A stretch of 64,000 nucleotides of DNA from Chitinophagales bacterium (GTDB taxonomy: Bacteria; Bacteroidota; Bacteroidia; Chitinophagales; JADIYW01). The notes below the pieces were generated by a model. It was not told the DNA's origin. It ran no database searches and saw only the letters and a program-made list of their open reading frames with translations. The position numbers and the translations under genes were made by a program. The DNA lies in contig JAIBAX010000013.1 of assembly GCA_019694955.1 (NCBI GenBank), positions 21,512 through 85,511 on the forward strand. The letters run 5' to 3'. Below, piece by piece: positions 36,840 to 46,271 of this stretch; the stretch's first letter is position 1; every line of letters starts with the position of its first letter.

Positions 36840-37769
36840 ATGAAAGCTTATATCTATTTTTTATTACTTATGTCACTTAGTCAGGTACTGAATGGGCAAG
36901 GTTGTAGTGACGCAGGTGTATGTAGTGCCGGAGACATGGGCATTTCCCCATTAGAGCATGTTAGAGATTCTGCACAACAAAACAAGGTACAGAAACTTGG
37001 CATTTCTCTTTCTTTTGGTTTAGGAGAAAAAAGTATCGGCTACCTTACTACCCAATTAGAAGGAAATTTTCAAGTAGGTAGAAATTCTTACTTACAAACT
37101 AAAATACCCTTAACGGGATATTTCAGTGATTATAAGAATGGATTTGGCGTGGGTGATATTTCACTTACATTTACGCAAGCTGTCTTAAATAAAAATGGGT
37201 TTGGGTTAAGTTTTTTTTCTGGTGTAAAAATTCCTACTTCCCGAGCAAATACGCCTGAAAGATTGCCTTTGGTGTACCAAACAAGCTTGGGTTCTTTAGA
37301 TGTTCTATTAGGTACGGAGTTTCATTATAAGGGCACTCAAGTAGGAATTGGGTATCAACACTCTTTACTATCTACAAATAATACTTATACCGGATACCTT
37401 TTGGAGATGGGCGACAGTTCATCTTCATTTCCTAATACCTATAAATTTAAAAGAAGACCCGATATAGCCTTTAGGATACAGCAACACTTTGAATTCAATA
37501 AGTTTTCACTTAACTTAGGAGTTATACCTATATTACATATCGGTAATGATACTTATGAAACAGCTTTCGGTGAAAGGGCAGAAATTATCGGTTCCAAAGG
37601 GGCAACCATTAACTTGACTGCAGGTATGGGTTATCAACCAACAAGTAATGCGAAGATTAACCTTCAATTAGCAGCACCCGTTTTAGTGAGGGATATTCGT
37701 CCGGATGGACTTACCCGCTCGTTCGTTATTCAGGTGGGCTACCAGCATAGTTTTAGTAAAAATAAATGA
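36840..37769 (+). CDS. Predicted outer-membrane beta-barrel protein of unknown function
   Basis: 309 residues with a signal peptide (FLLLMSLSQVLNGQ) followed by the motif GCSDAGVCSAGD. The rest shows alternating amphipathic strands typical of a beta-barrel (LGISLSFGLG, SYLQTKIPLTGYFSD, FGLSFFSGVKIPTS, TQVGIGYQHSLLS, FSLNLGVIPILHIG) ending SFVIQVGYQHSF, a plausible barrel C-terminus. I cannot name the family with confidence; a transporter or porin role is inference. Confidence 0.65.
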   Translation: MKAYIYFLLLMSLSQVLNGQGCSDAGVCSAGDMGISPLEHVRDSAQQNKVQKLGISLSFGLGEKSIGYLTTQLEGNFQVGRNSYLQTKIPLTGYFSDYKNGFGVGDISLTFTQAVLNKNGFGLSFFSGVKIPTSRANTPERLPLVYQTSLGSLDVLLGTEFHYKGTQVGIGYQHSLLSTNNTYTGYLLEMGDSSSSFPNTYKFKRRPDIAFRIQQHFEFNKFSLNLGVIPILHIGNDTYETAFGERAEIIGSKGATINLTAGMGYQPTSNAKINLQLAAPVLVRDIRPDGLTRSFVIQVGYQHSFSKNK

Positions 37770-37840
37770 TGGCGTCCGAAAAGGAAAAATGAGGGCCGTG
37801 AGCATTGCATATATAAAATTTTCTCCAATTACCTAAATAA

Positions 37841-37871
37841 AAAGAGGCTGTCGTGATTTTTCAGACAGCCC
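37841..37871 (-). terminator. Terminator-like hairpin downstream of ndk
   Basis: GGCTGTC at 37846-37852 pairs with GACAGCC at 37864-37870. Read on the minus strand it is followed by TCTTTTTATTT, so it fits termination of the ndk transcript. Confidence 0.65.
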
Positions 37872-37884
37872 CAAAAGTATTCTG

Positions 37885-37926
37885 TTTAACCCAGAAAAAG
37901 CGTCTAACGCCATTTTCTGGGTTAAA
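37885..37926. other. Second hairpin just downstream of ndk
   Basis: TTTAACCCAGAAAA pairs with TTTTCTGGGTTAAA (14 bp); the 14-nt loop itself contains GCGT/ACGC. It lies 11 nt after the ndk stop and precedes the T-tailed hairpin, so it may stabilise the mRNA 3' end. Confidence 0.6.
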
Positions 37927-37937
37927 ATTGGTTTTGT

Positions 37938-38357
37938 TTAGAAACGCTCTAATCCTGAGAAGAAGAAATTTCCTTCAATAGCAGCATTCTCGTCGGAATC
38001 TGAACCATGAACAGCATTTTCGCCGATGCTTTTAGCATATTTCTTACGGATGGTTCCTTCTTCCGCTTGTGCCGGGTTGGTAGCACCAATCAATTTACGA
38101 AAATCTTCCACTGCATTATCTTTTTCCAAGATTGCAGCAACAATAGGTCCGCGACTCATAAATTCCACCAATTCACCATAGAAAGGTCTTTCCTTATGCA
38201 CTTCATAGAAAGCACCTGCTTTTTCTTCGCTTAACTTTGTGTACTTCATTGCAACGATACGAAATCCCGCGTTATTAATCATCGCCAGTATGTTACCGAT
38301 ATTGCCTGCTTCTACTGCATCCGGTTTAATCATCGTAAAAGTTCTGTTACTTGCCAT
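37938..38357 (-). CDS. ndk: Nucleoside-diphosphate kinase
   Basis: 139 residues. Transfers the gamma phosphate from ATP to other NDPs through a phospho-histidine. The N-terminal [11 protein letters not shown] and the active-site stretch NAVHGSDS (His117) are diagnostic; [19 protein letters not shown] is also conserved. ATG start, with a perfect -7 box upstream. Confidence 0.98.
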   Translation of the reverse strand: MASNRTFTMIKPDAVEAGNIGNILAMINNAGFRIVAMKYTKLSEEKAGAFYEVHKERPFYGELVEFMSRGPIVAAILEKDNAVEDFRKLIGATNPAQAEEGTIRKKYAKSIGENAVHGSDSDENAAIEGNFFFSGLERF

Positions 38358-38374
38358 TTTTTTAAAATTTTGTG

Positions 38375-38382
38375 CAAAGATA
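38375..38382 (-). promoter_or_regulatory. Bacteroidota -7 box of ndk
   Basis: TATCTTTG on the minus strand matches TAnnTTTG, 17 nt before the ATG at 38357. Confidence 0.45.
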
Positions 38383-38593
38383 AGAGGCTTAAATCTAGTA
38401 TTGGTTTATTAAAAAATTAAATCACCAATTTATGATTCGAATAATATGTACTCACATTAAATACAGCACCAAAAAACTATACATATATCCTTGAACCATC
38501 AACCGACCAACTGTGAACTTTAATGGTACAACAACCATCTTCACATTTCCAAATCTCCTAATCTCCAAATAATGTTTTGAAAATTACCATGAA

Positions 38594-39625
38594 ATGTTGA
38601 CCTTTGCAACGATGTTAACAGGAAATATTGAAGTATTAAGGGATGGATTATCCCGACCGAGAAAAATTGTTGTCACCACGCATCAGAAACCGGATGGAGA
38701 TGCCATGGGGTCAAGTTTAGCCATGTACCATTATCTCATTAGCAAAGGACACCAAGTTACAGTAGTTACCCCAACTGATTATCCTGAATTTTTGAAATGG
38801 ATGCCGGGCAATGACAAAGTGGTCATTTATGAGCAAAAAAAAATGCCTGCGGAAAAGGCTGTTCAAGAGGCTGACATTATTTTCTGCTTAGATTTCAATG
38901 CTTTACACCGCATTCAGCCCATTGATGGCTTGGTTGGTGATGCCTTGAGTTATAAAATTCTAATCGATCACCACCTCGAACCGGAAGATTTCACAGATTT
39001 GCGTTTTTGGGATATTAAGGCATCTTCAACCTGTGAGTTGACATACGATTTTATTCACCTTCTTGAAGAAACACCGGGTCTTTCTATCGACTGCTGTTCA
39101 TGCTTGTATACCGGTCTATTAACAGATACTGGAAACTTTACCAATGGAGCAACCACAGCAAAAGCCATGAAACTAGCAGCACAACTATTGGAGAATGGAA
39201 TAGATTTCATGGAAATTCAGGAAAAATTATTCAATAACAACTCTGAGTCCAGAATGCGTTTCATCGGGAACTCTTTATTAAACAGAATGGTCATTGTACC
39301 TGAAATTGAAACTGCATATATTACAGTCAATAAGGAAGATGGCAGACAGTTTAATCTTCAACCGGGAGATACCGAAGGACTGGTTAATTACGGATTGGGT
39401 ATCAAAGGCATTAAGTTGTCCATATTAATCAAAGAAGAACCCGGAATCATTAAATTATCCTTTAGAAGTAAAGGAGATTTAAACGTCAACGAATTTGCGA
39501 GACAACATTTTAATGGTGGTGGACATAAAAATGCTGCCGGAGGGAAATCGAATGAGAAATTAGATGTTGTCATAAAAAAAATCGTCGACTTACTGAAACT
39601 GAGTAAAGCCCGAAAGAAAATTTAA
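38594..39625 (+). CDS. DHH-family phosphoesterase, NrnA-like (oligoribonuclease/pAp phosphatase)
   Basis: 343 residues. DHH motif IDHHLEP (Asp125-His127), the metal-binding THQKPDGDAMGS (His30, Asp34, Asp36), a second aspartate in FCLDFN, GLLTDTGNF, and the DHHA1 C-terminal GGGHKNAAGG. NrnA degrades short RNAs and 3'-phosphoadenosine 5'-phosphate. ATG at 38594, but MLTGN at 38612 is possible because a near-consensus -7 box (GACCTTTG) lies just before it. It leads into the FKBP gene 11 bp downstream. Confidence 0.88.
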   Translation: MLTFATMLTGNIEVLRDGLSRPRKIVVTTHQKPDGDAMGSSLAMYHYLISKGHQVTVVTPTDYPEFLKWMPGNDKVVIYEQKKMPAEKAVQEADIIFCLDFNALHRIQPIDGLVGDALSYKILIDHHLEPEDFTDLRFWDIKASSTCELTYDFIHLLEETPGLSIDCCSCLYTGLLTDTGNFTNGATTAKAMKLAAQLLENGIDFMEIQEKLFNNNSESRMRFIGNSLLNRMVIVPEIETAYITVNKEDGRQFNLQPGDTEGLVNYGLGIKGIKLSILIKEEPGIIKLSFRSKGDLNVNEFARQHFNGGGHKNAAGGKSNEKLDVVIKKIVDLLKLSKARKKI

Positions 39626-39636
39626 CGCAAGCTATT

Positions 39637-40347
39637 ATGAACAAAAATTATAAATGGGCATTAATTATTTCCTTGTCCTTCCTCCTTTTAGGTGGAATTG
39701 GTGCAAGCGTCTGGTATTTCTTTTTTAAAGACAAAGAAGCAAAGACGAAGGAAAGTGCCTTTGAGGACTATTTTGAAGACAATGGTGAACCCAGTGCACT
39801 TGACTTTTCTGATATGGCATATGGTGAGATGGACTCATTGGAGCGACAAATATTAGACAAGGATATCGATAAAATCAAAGACTATGTCGATGAAAAAGAT
39901 TTAGGCAAATTCAAGAAAAATAAGCACGGTGTATTTATAAGGGTTGAAAAAGAAGGTAATGGCAAGTTCGCCGAGCGTGGCGATGAAGTCATCATGCACA
40001 GCAATGGCTATACAATTGATGGGAAAAAATTCTTTTCTACTTACGATTATAAGCAACCTCTCTCTTTTAAAGCCTTTACCGGGCAGATGATACCGGGTTT
40101 TGACGAAGCCATAGAAAAATTTGATGAAGGCGCTGAGGGAACGATTATTGTACCTTCTCCCCTCGCATATGCCGATCAGGTAATTAAAGGTGTTCCCAAG
40201 TACTCTGTTATGCGCTTTGATATTAAAATAGTGAAGATTAAGAAAGCGCCTGTTCCAAAAACGAAAAAAAGCAATTCCGATTATGGCATTAAATCGGTAG
40301 AAAAGGAAAAAGCGAAAACGAAAGGAATCAATGCTCCCGAAAAATAA
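39637..40347 (+). CDS. Membrane-anchored FKBP-type peptidyl-prolyl isomerase
   Basis: 236 residues. An N-terminal membrane anchor (WALIISLSFLLLGGIGASVW), an acidic/charged linker (EDNGEPSALDFSD, DKDIDKIKDYVDEKDL), then an FKBP domain (about residues 105-210) with GDEVIMHSNGYTIDGKKF, KAFTGQMIPGFDEAIEKFDE and IIVPSPLAYADQVIKGVPKY. A basic tail follows. It catalyses cis-trans proline isomerisation during folding of exported proteins, on the periplasmic face by topology (inference). Confidence 0.82.
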   Translation: MNKNYKWALIISLSFLLLGGIGASVWYFFFKDKEAKTKESAFEDYFEDNGEPSALDFSDMAYGEMDSLERQILDKDIDKIKDYVDEKDLGKFKKNKHGVFIRVEKEGNGKFAERGDEVIMHSNGYTIDGKKFFSTYDYKQPLSFKAFTGQMIPGFDEAIEKFDEGAEGTIIVPSPLAYADQVIKGVPKYSVMRFDIKIVKIKKAPVPKTKKSNSDYGIKSVEKEKAKTKGINAPEK

Positions 40348-40552
40348 ACTGGGTTTTAAATTTTAAATGCTACATGCTAAATTATTATAGAAAACGATGG
40401 GTCTTCTTATCACAAAAGGAATTATAAAACAGTCCATTAATAAAATCAGTAATTCTATGTTCTCGTGTAGACACAAGAACGCAAGTGGACTAATTTATAA
40501 ATCATTCTATTATTTTTTGGTATGATACCATATCAGTTTCAGTTAAGATAAA

Positions 40553-41386
40553 ATGATGAAAACGGCTCGCTCCATATTAAGAGATTGGTACTATGGCATG
40601 CCCCTTTTTTGGAGAAAGTTTGCAAGGAAAGTATATTATTTTCCTAAAGACCTATTATCACAAAGAAAATCATTTGTCCCACCCGAAGGAGAAAATTTTA
40701 TTGGCCCCGGGGATTTCGAAAAAATTGGTGTTGAATTTTTCAATTATTTACAAAAATACACGTTGCTACATCCCAACGCACATGTTTTGGAGGTTGGTTG
40801 TGGCATGGGGAGGATGGCGGTTCCATTCTTAGATTTTTTTAATAACGGCTCTTATAATGGATTTGATATTGTAGAAGAAGGCATCCTTTGGTGTACCAAA
40901 AAGATTGCACCCCAACATCCTAGATTTCATTTTCAAGTTGCAGACATATATAATAAGCTGTACAGACCAAATGGACGATTTAAGGCGACAGAGTATAAAT
41001 TCCCATACCAAAATGAACAATTTGACCTCGTTTTCCTTACAAGTGTTTTTACACATATGCCCGCCAATGAGGTAGAACATTATCTTGCAGAAATTCACAG
41101 GGTACTAAAAAAAGATGGGCAAGCATTTTTGACCTTATTTATTTTAGATGAGGAAGTGCGGCAACTACATTCTTCCGGAAAATCCTTCTTGCAGTTTTCC
41201 TTTCCACTGGAGAACTGTTTCACCATCAACGAAAAAATTCCCGAATCTAATATTGCTTTTGATTGGCAATACTTAACAGAGACCTTTGAAAAATACCCTT
41301 TTACATTATTAAACAGGCTTCATGGTTCGTGGAGTGGCAGAAAAGATTTTGTTAGTTTTCAGGATATCGTTATACTGAAAAAATAA
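40553..41386 (+). CDS. Class I SAM-dependent methyltransferase
   Basis: 277 residues. Motif I VLEVGCGMGRMAV (about residues 78-90) binds S-adenosylmethionine; motif II YNGFDIVEEGILW follows, and FDLVFLTSVFTHMPANEVEHYL with EIHRVLKKDGQAFLTLF are motifs post-I/III. The N-terminal DWYYGMPLFWRKFARKV segment is amphipathic. The substrate is not evident; related proteins methylate small molecules or sugars. A weak hairpin (40459-40480) lies upstream. Confidence 0.8.
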   Translation: MMKTARSILRDWYYGMPLFWRKFARKVYYFPKDLLSQRKSFVPPEGENFIGPGDFEKIGVEFFNYLQKYTLLHPNAHVLEVGCGMGRMAVPFLDFFNNGSYNGFDIVEEGILWCTKKIAPQHPRFHFQVADIYNKLYRPNGRFKATEYKFPYQNEQFDLVFLTSVFTHMPANEVEHYLAEIHRVLKKDGQAFLTLFILDEEVRQLHSSGKSFLQFSFPLENCFTINEKIPESNIAFDWQYLTETFEKYPFTLLNRLHGSWSGRKDFVSFQDIVILKK

Positions 41387-41464
41387 AAAGGTCGTTTCGC
41401 TAGGTATTATTTTAAACCTTTTACTGATTTTTAAGTCAAATCATCATCACATTAATAAGATTGT

Positions 41465-42844
41465 ATGCAATTGAACGCTCAACAAGTTTATTTACTCTTC
41501 CAAAGGTTAGGCTTCGGAGCAGATTATCCTACAATAAAAAGCAATATCGGAAAAACGCCGGAAGCTATTTTCTACCAATATGACGCTTTTGATGCACCAC
41601 TGCAACTAAGCTTTGAACCTATCGCTCTCAGCGAAATGCAATCGTTAAGTGAAGAAGAAAAGGAGGCGTTAAAGAAAACTGCCCGACAAGGCGTTATCGA
41701 CCTGAATCTTCTGTGGCTTGAAAAAATGAGTGCTTCGAAAGCGCCTTTTAGGGAAAAAATGGCGCTCTTTTGGCATGGTCACTTTGCGTGCGAGGACAAA
41801 AATCCTGTTTTTGTACAAAATTATTGCAATGTTTTGCGAAAAAATGCCTTCGGAAACTTCAGAGACCTCGTCTTCTATATAGCAAAAGATGCTGCCATGT
41901 TGCGGTATCTGAATAATCAACAGAATAGAAAGAAACAACCGAATGAAAATTTCGCACGTGAGTTGATGGAACTTTTCACCCTTGGCAGAGGAAATTATAC
42001 CGAAAAGGACGTGCAGGAAGCGGCTCGTGCTTTCACGGGGTGGAGTTTTGAACCGGGAACTGGTGATTTCATAAAGAGGGAAAACCTCCACGACAACAAT
42101 GAAAAAGTGTTCTTTGACAAGCATGGCAATCTGGATGGGGATGACATCATCAATACCATCCTCGATAAAAAAGAATGTGCTTATTTTATTGCCAAGAAAT
42201 TCCTGAAATACTTCCTGTCAGAGCATCCTGACCCAACATTAGTCTCTGAATATGGTGCTGAACTATTTAACAATGGTTATGACATGGAAAAACTCACTCT
42301 AAAACTCATTTCTTCTGAGGTTTTCTACCGAGAAGAGAATCGGTTTCAAAAGATAAAATCTCCCGTTGAATTGATTGCCCAAATAAATAGATTAATACCG
42401 TTAACTTACGATCAGCCTAAAATACAGTTAGCTGTGCAGCGTGGTTTAGGGCAAATCCTGTTTCATCCCCCAAATGTTGCAGGTTGGAAGGGCGGTAACA
42501 ACTGGATTGATAGTTCGACAATGACTTTTCGTTTCTACCTGCCACAATTTCTCTGGGGTACGCAGATAGCCAATTTCTCTTCAAAAGAAAGTGGTGATGA
42601 TAACGACCCATTCCAACTGAGCGATCTTTCACAATATAAAGCTACGCCCGATTGGGATGCGTTTGCAAAAAATATTGCTGCCAACGATAAAATTGGCATC
42701 ATCCGAGAAATCAGTGAATGGTTTCTCGGGTATCCAATAGATCCGCAAAAAATATCATTCTTCATTACTGCATCTGACAAAAAGAGCATTTGTCAATCTG
42801 TTGCAGAGCGAATCATTCAATTACCGGAATTTCAACTTTCATAA
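41465..42844 (+). CDS. DUF1800 domain-containing protein
   Basis: 459 residues matching the DUF1800 family: FQRLGFGADYP at the start, KMALFWHGHFACEDK, LRKNAFGNFRDLVFYIAKD, MLRYLNNQQNRKKQPNENFA, RELMELFTLGRGNYTEKDV, AARAFTGW, and HPPNVAGWKGGNNWIDS near the end. No obvious signal peptide. DUF1800 proteins are nearly always encoded next to DUF1501 proteins; their function is unknown. The ATG is at 41465. Confidence 0.88.
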   Translation: MQLNAQQVYLLFQRLGFGADYPTIKSNIGKTPEAIFYQYDAFDAPLQLSFEPIALSEMQSLSEEEKEALKKTARQGVIDLNLLWLEKMSASKAPFREKMALFWHGHFACEDKNPVFVQNYCNVLRKNAFGNFRDLVFYIAKDAAMLRYLNNQQNRKKQPNENFARELMELFTLGRGNYTEKDVQEAARAFTGWSFEPGTGDFIKRENLHDNNEKVFFDKHGNLDGDDIINTILDKKECAYFIAKKFLKYFLSEHPDPTLVSEYGAELFNNGYDMEKLTLKLISSEVFYREENRFQKIKSPVELIAQINRLIPLTYDQPKIQLAVQRGLGQILFHPPNVAGWKGGNNWIDSSTMTFRFYLPQFLWGTQIANFSSKESGDDNDPFQLSDLSQYKATPDWDAFAKNIAANDKIGIIREISEWFLGYPIDPQKISFFITASDKKSICQSVAERIIQLPEFQLS

Positions 42845-42845
42845 C

Positions 42846-44039
42846 ATGAGCAGTAGAAGAATATTTATCAAAAAATCTGTATTAGCGAGCGCAGGCACTT
42901 GGTTGGTTCCACAATTTTTAGGTGGGCATTCCAATGCCTTCAATAATAAGGCCCATGATAACAAACTGGTTGTCATTCAATTATCTGGTGGAAATGATGG
43001 TTTAAATACGGTTATTCCTTATCAAAATGATATTTACTACAACAGTCGCCCACAAATAGGCATTCCCAAAAAAGAAGTATTGCAGTTGACGGATAATGGC
43101 GGTTTACACCCAGTCATGAAGCACTTTGAAGCTTTATTTAAAGTCGGCGATATTTGCATCGTCAATAATGTAGGCTACCCCAATGCAGAACGTTCGCATT
43201 TTCGTTCAATGGACATCTGGCATACAGCCAGCAATGCCAATGAATACTGGCAAACGGGCTGGCTAGGGCGATGGTTGGACAGCAATTGTAATAGCAGCAA
43301 CAAATCGGGAAGTTTATTAGAATTGGATGATTCACTAAGTTTGACCGTAAAGGGCGAGCATATTAAAGGTTTGGCATGCAGTAATATCGAAAAATTACAA
43401 AAGATGACAGCATTTCCGTTTTATAAACAGATTGCTAACCAGTCGCTCCAAGGATCGCCGGAACTACAATACATGTATAAAACCATGTTGGAGACTTATC
43501 AATCAGCGGAATATCTTCAAACTCAAATAAGCAAATCTCTCAGTAAAGGAAGCTATCCCATGAACAAATTTGGACAAAGCCTGAAAACCATTGGAAATTT
43601 AATTTCTTCGGGAATAGATACGACAGTATTTTATACTTCTCTGAGTGGCTTCGACACCCATGCCAACCAACAAATGCGGCAATCCAAGCTTCTGGAAACA
43701 TTGGATGCAGGTGTTGGCGCACTTATTAGCGACTTAAAATCACAAAATCGTTGGCAAAACACCACTATCTTAATATTTTCGGAATTCGGAAGAAGGGTAA
43801 AAGAAAATGGCAGCAAGGGAACCGATCATGGTGCTGCAAATCAGGCATTTATTTGCTCCGGAAAACTAAAAAAAGCAGGGTTTTATAATGCATTGCCCTC
43901 CTTATTAGAGCTGGAGGACGGAGATATTGCCCAAGAAATAGACTTCAGACAAATTTATGCCAACATCCTACAAGATTGGCTGTTTTGCGACCATAGCGAA
44001 ATACTTCAAAAAAGCTTCACTCCTACAATTATCCTATGA
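42846..44039 (+). CDS. DUF1501 domain-containing protein with Tat signal
   Basis: 397 residues from the ATG at 42846, one base after the DUF1800 stop; an in-frame TTG at 42801 is rejected because the twin-arginine signal SRRIFIKKSVLASAGTW begins at residue 3. The mature part carries NKLVVIQLSGGNDGLNTVIP, VGYPNAERSHFRSMDIWHTA, TSLSGFDTHANQ, TTILIFSEFGRRVKENGSKG and TDHGAANQAFICSG, signatures of DUF1501 (alkaline-phosphatase-like fold). Export as a folded protein suggests a metal or cofactor. The exact role is unknown. Confidence 0.9.
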   Translation: MSSRRIFIKKSVLASAGTWLVPQFLGGHSNAFNNKAHDNKLVVIQLSGGNDGLNTVIPYQNDIYYNSRPQIGIPKKEVLQLTDNGGLHPVMKHFEALFKVGDICIVNNVGYPNAERSHFRSMDIWHTASNANEYWQTGWLGRWLDSNCNSSNKSGSLLELDDSLSLTVKGEHIKGLACSNIEKLQKMTAFPFYKQIANQSLQGSPELQYMYKTMLETYQSAEYLQTQISKSLSKGSYPMNKFGQSLKTIGNLISSGIDTTVFYTSLSGFDTHANQQMRQSKLLETLDAGVGALISDLKSQNRWQNTTILIFSEFGRRVKENGSKGTDHGAANQAFICSGKLKKAGFYNALPSLLELEDGDIAQEIDFRQIYANILQDWLFCDHSEILQKSFTPTIIL

Positions 44040-44149
44040 TTAAAAATGTATATTTTTTTTCCGATTTTAACTTTATTTTGTAATTTTTTATTCAAAAAAC
44101 CTAACATATCTTTGTGTCAGTCCCCAAAATGATTATCCCAAGATGATGG

Positions 44150-44187
44150 GCCTGACTTAAAAAACCCCTTGAAAGTCAGGCTTTTTT
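44150..44187 (+). terminator. Terminator after the DUF1800/DUF1501 operon
   Basis: GCCTGACTT pairs with AAGTCAGGC around a 14-nt loop, followed by TTTTTT. It starts about 110 nt after the DUF1501 stop. Confidence 0.85.
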
Positions 44188-44303
44188 CATTACCACACAA
44201 AAGAAATGGAAAAATTAATTTACCAAAACACAATATATGCGAAAAATCACCAAATACCTGTAAGGATATTGATATTTTGCAGACGAAATAGTAAAACAAA
44301 AAA

Positions 44304-44699
44304 ATGAAGTCAACAAATGTATTAAAGAATATTCTCAGCATCATTTGTGCTGCGATATTATTGCAAACGCTTCGGTTTAAGTTTACTGCGGCACCTGAGT
44401 CTGTATACATTTTTTCACAACTCGGTGTTGAACCATGGGGTAGAATTTTAAGTGGTGTTATCGAATTAATTGCAGGTATTTTACTGCTCATTCCTGCAAC
44501 ACGTTGGTATGGCGCATTCATATCATTAAGTGTCATTTCTGGTGCTATTCTATCACACCTATTCATTTTAGGTATTAATGTTCAAGGGGATGGTGGCAAA
44601 TTATTTGCATTGGCAATGGCAGTTTTTGTTATTTCTTTATGTATTTTGTGGCTCGAAAGAAATAAAATTGAAACATTATTCCGTAAAATACTTAAATAA
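44304..44699 (+). CDS. DoxX-family membrane protein
   Basis: 131 residues with four hydrophobic helices. The first helix NILSIICAAILLQTLRFKFT and the block GRILSGVIELIAGILLLIPATRWYGA match the DoxX family (small quinone- or thiosulfate-linked inner-membrane proteins). Exact function uncertain. It is followed after 2 bp by a DinB gene on the same strand. Confidence 0.75.
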   Translation: MKSTNVLKNILSIICAAILLQTLRFKFTAAPESVYIFSQLGVEPWGRILSGVIELIAGILLLIPATRWYGAFISLSVISGAILSHLFILGINVQGDGGKLFALAMAVFVISLCILWLERNKIETLFRKILK

Positions 44700-44701
44700 A
44701 T

Positions 44702-45193
44702 ATGCAGCATTCTTTAGGTTACCAAATGGGTCTTTTGAGAGAATTTTTGTCAGACATTCCTCTTGTTGATTATAGCAAACCGATACCAATATTTTCCGGA
44801 GCTACCATTGGTCAGCATACACGGCATATGATAGATGGTCTTCAAATTTTAGTGGAAGGCTATCCTTCAGGGGAAATCTCTTATGAGAATCGAAAAAGAG
44901 ATGTACAAACAGAGACAGATGTCAACAAAGCTATTTCGTTGATTGACAAGCTTTTGGAAGCGTTGCCGCAAGAAAATAAAGCTGTTTTACTATATGCCAA
45001 TTACCAAACAAACAGTGAGGATGCTATTTGTATCAACAGTTCTTATGATCGTGAGTTGGTGCATCAGTTAGAACATTTTATCCACCATATGGCAATTATC
45101 AAAATCGGTTACCTATATTTACATCCGCAATATATCTTTCACGAAGAATTTGGCATTGCGCCATCTACTTTAAGATATAAATACGCAGGGTAA
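44702..45193 (+). CDS. DinB-superfamily protein
   Basis: 163 residues. Helical bundle with histidine-rich motifs TIGQHTRHMIDGLQIL and VHQLEHFIHHMAIIKIG, which supply metal ligands in DinB/YfiT-like proteins. Starts 2 bp after DoxX and so is probably co-transcribed. Substrate unknown; a thiol-transferase or hydrolase role is inferred from the family. Confidence 0.7.
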   Translation: MQHSLGYQMGLLREFLSDIPLVDYSKPIPIFSGATIGQHTRHMIDGLQILVEGYPSGEISYENRKRDVQTETDVNKAISLIDKLLEALPQENKAVLLYANYQTNSEDAICINSSYDRELVHQLEHFIHHMAIIKIGYLYLHPQYIFHEEFGIAPSTLRYKYAG

Positions 45194-45203
45194 ATAATGG
45201 GAT

Positions 45204-46238
45204 TTGAAAAAAATAATAGACAGGAGCAATTTCCTTCACAAGCTTTTTCATTGGGAATACTGGCCATTTCTGACAGTATATCTTCCGGTTATTTGTTACT
45301 ATGTTATACTGAGTTTCCTTAGCCGTAGCTTCCTTTGGTTTAGCACTACTAATCCCGGACGTAAAAACAAAAAATTATTTGGCGACGAAAAGTGGGATAT
45401 CATTCAACAATTCCCATCGGAATGGATTCCAAAAACGGTATTTGTTCCGAAGGAATTGGAACTAGCACAAATAATTGAAGCTTTTTCTAACGCAGGAATT
45501 GAGTATCCCTGTTTTGCAAAACCTGATATTGGTGAGCAAGGATGGCAAGTAAAAAAACTCAAAAACGATGGCGATTTACAGCAATATCTTCAACAGCAAA
45601 GGTTTGATTTCTTAATTCAGGAGGCAATCATGTTGCCGTTGGAAGTAAGTATTTTTTACATTCGCTTACCGAAAGAAGATAAAGGTAAGGTGACAGGTCT
45701 CGTTATCAAAGAAATGTTAACAGTAGAAGGCAACGGTCATGATAATGTACAGAAACTTATCCAAGACTTACCCCGAGCCCGATTTCAATGGAAACGGCTG
45801 AAAGACGAAACCTACGATTTTACATATGTTCCAGTTCGCGGAGAGAAGGTGCAACTTTCCTACATCGGCAACCACTGTAAAGGTGCCATTTTCTATGACG
45901 GGTCAACCTTTATAGACGATGATTTACATCTTGTTGCGGATATGATTTCTAAAAAAGTAGCAGGTTTTTACTACGGAAGATATGATATTAAATGTACATC
46001 ATTGGAAGACCTGAAAAAAGGGCAGCATTTTAAAATTATCGAGCTCAACGGTGTCGGTTCAGAACCTACTTATATATATGACCCCAACTACAGTTATTTT
46101 AAGGCGCAGAAAGAAATCATGTGGCACATGCATACCATGTGGCGTGTTGCAATGCAAAACCATAGATTAGGAAATCCTTTCCTTACCTTCAGGCAAACAT
46201 GGCGAAAATGGGGTCACTTGCTCGCTCACGAGGAATAA
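45204..46238 (+). CDS. ATP-grasp-like protein, Bacteroidota family
   Basis: 344 residues. An N-terminal amphipathic/hydrophobic stretch (LHKLFHWEYWPFLTVYLPV, YYVILSFLSRSFLWFSTTNP), then an ATP-grasp-like fold: YPCFAKPDIGEQGWQVKKL, FLIQEAIMLPLEVSIFYIRL, GLVIKEMLTVEGNG and IIELNGVGSEPTYIYDP. Related proteins are often labelled D-alanine-D-alanine ligase-like, but the substrate is unknown. The only in-frame start is TTG at 45204. A close ATG at 45197 is out of frame by one base, before a run of seven A bases, so a homopolymer error is possible. Confidence 0.75.
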   Translation: MKKIIDRSNFLHKLFHWEYWPFLTVYLPVICYYVILSFLSRSFLWFSTTNPGRKNKKLFGDEKWDIIQQFPSEWIPKTVFVPKELELAQIIEAFSNAGIEYPCFAKPDIGEQGWQVKKLKNDGDLQQYLQQQRFDFLIQEAIMLPLEVSIFYIRLPKEDKGKVTGLVIKEMLTVEGNGHDNVQKLIQDLPRARFQWKRLKDETYDFTYVPVRGEKVQLSYIGNHCKGAIFYDGSTFIDDDLHLVADMISKKVAGFYYGRYDIKCTSLEDLKKGQHFKIIELNGVGSEPTYIYDPNYSYFKAQKEIMWHMHTMWRVAMQNHRLGNPFLTFRQTWRKWGHLLAHEE

Positions 46239-46271
46239 CCTGATGGTATTGACGTCTTAATCATCCTTGCC

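Noticed and set aside
40459..40480. Hairpin GTTCTCGTGT / ACACAAGAAC upstream of the methyltransferase gene
   Set aside because: It has a mismatch and no T-run, so neither a terminator nor a riboswitch can be claimed.
44100..44303. Small RNA between the DUF1501 and DoxX genes
   Set aside because: The hairpin with T-run is a terminator, and no further structure or promoter supports a separate RNA gene.
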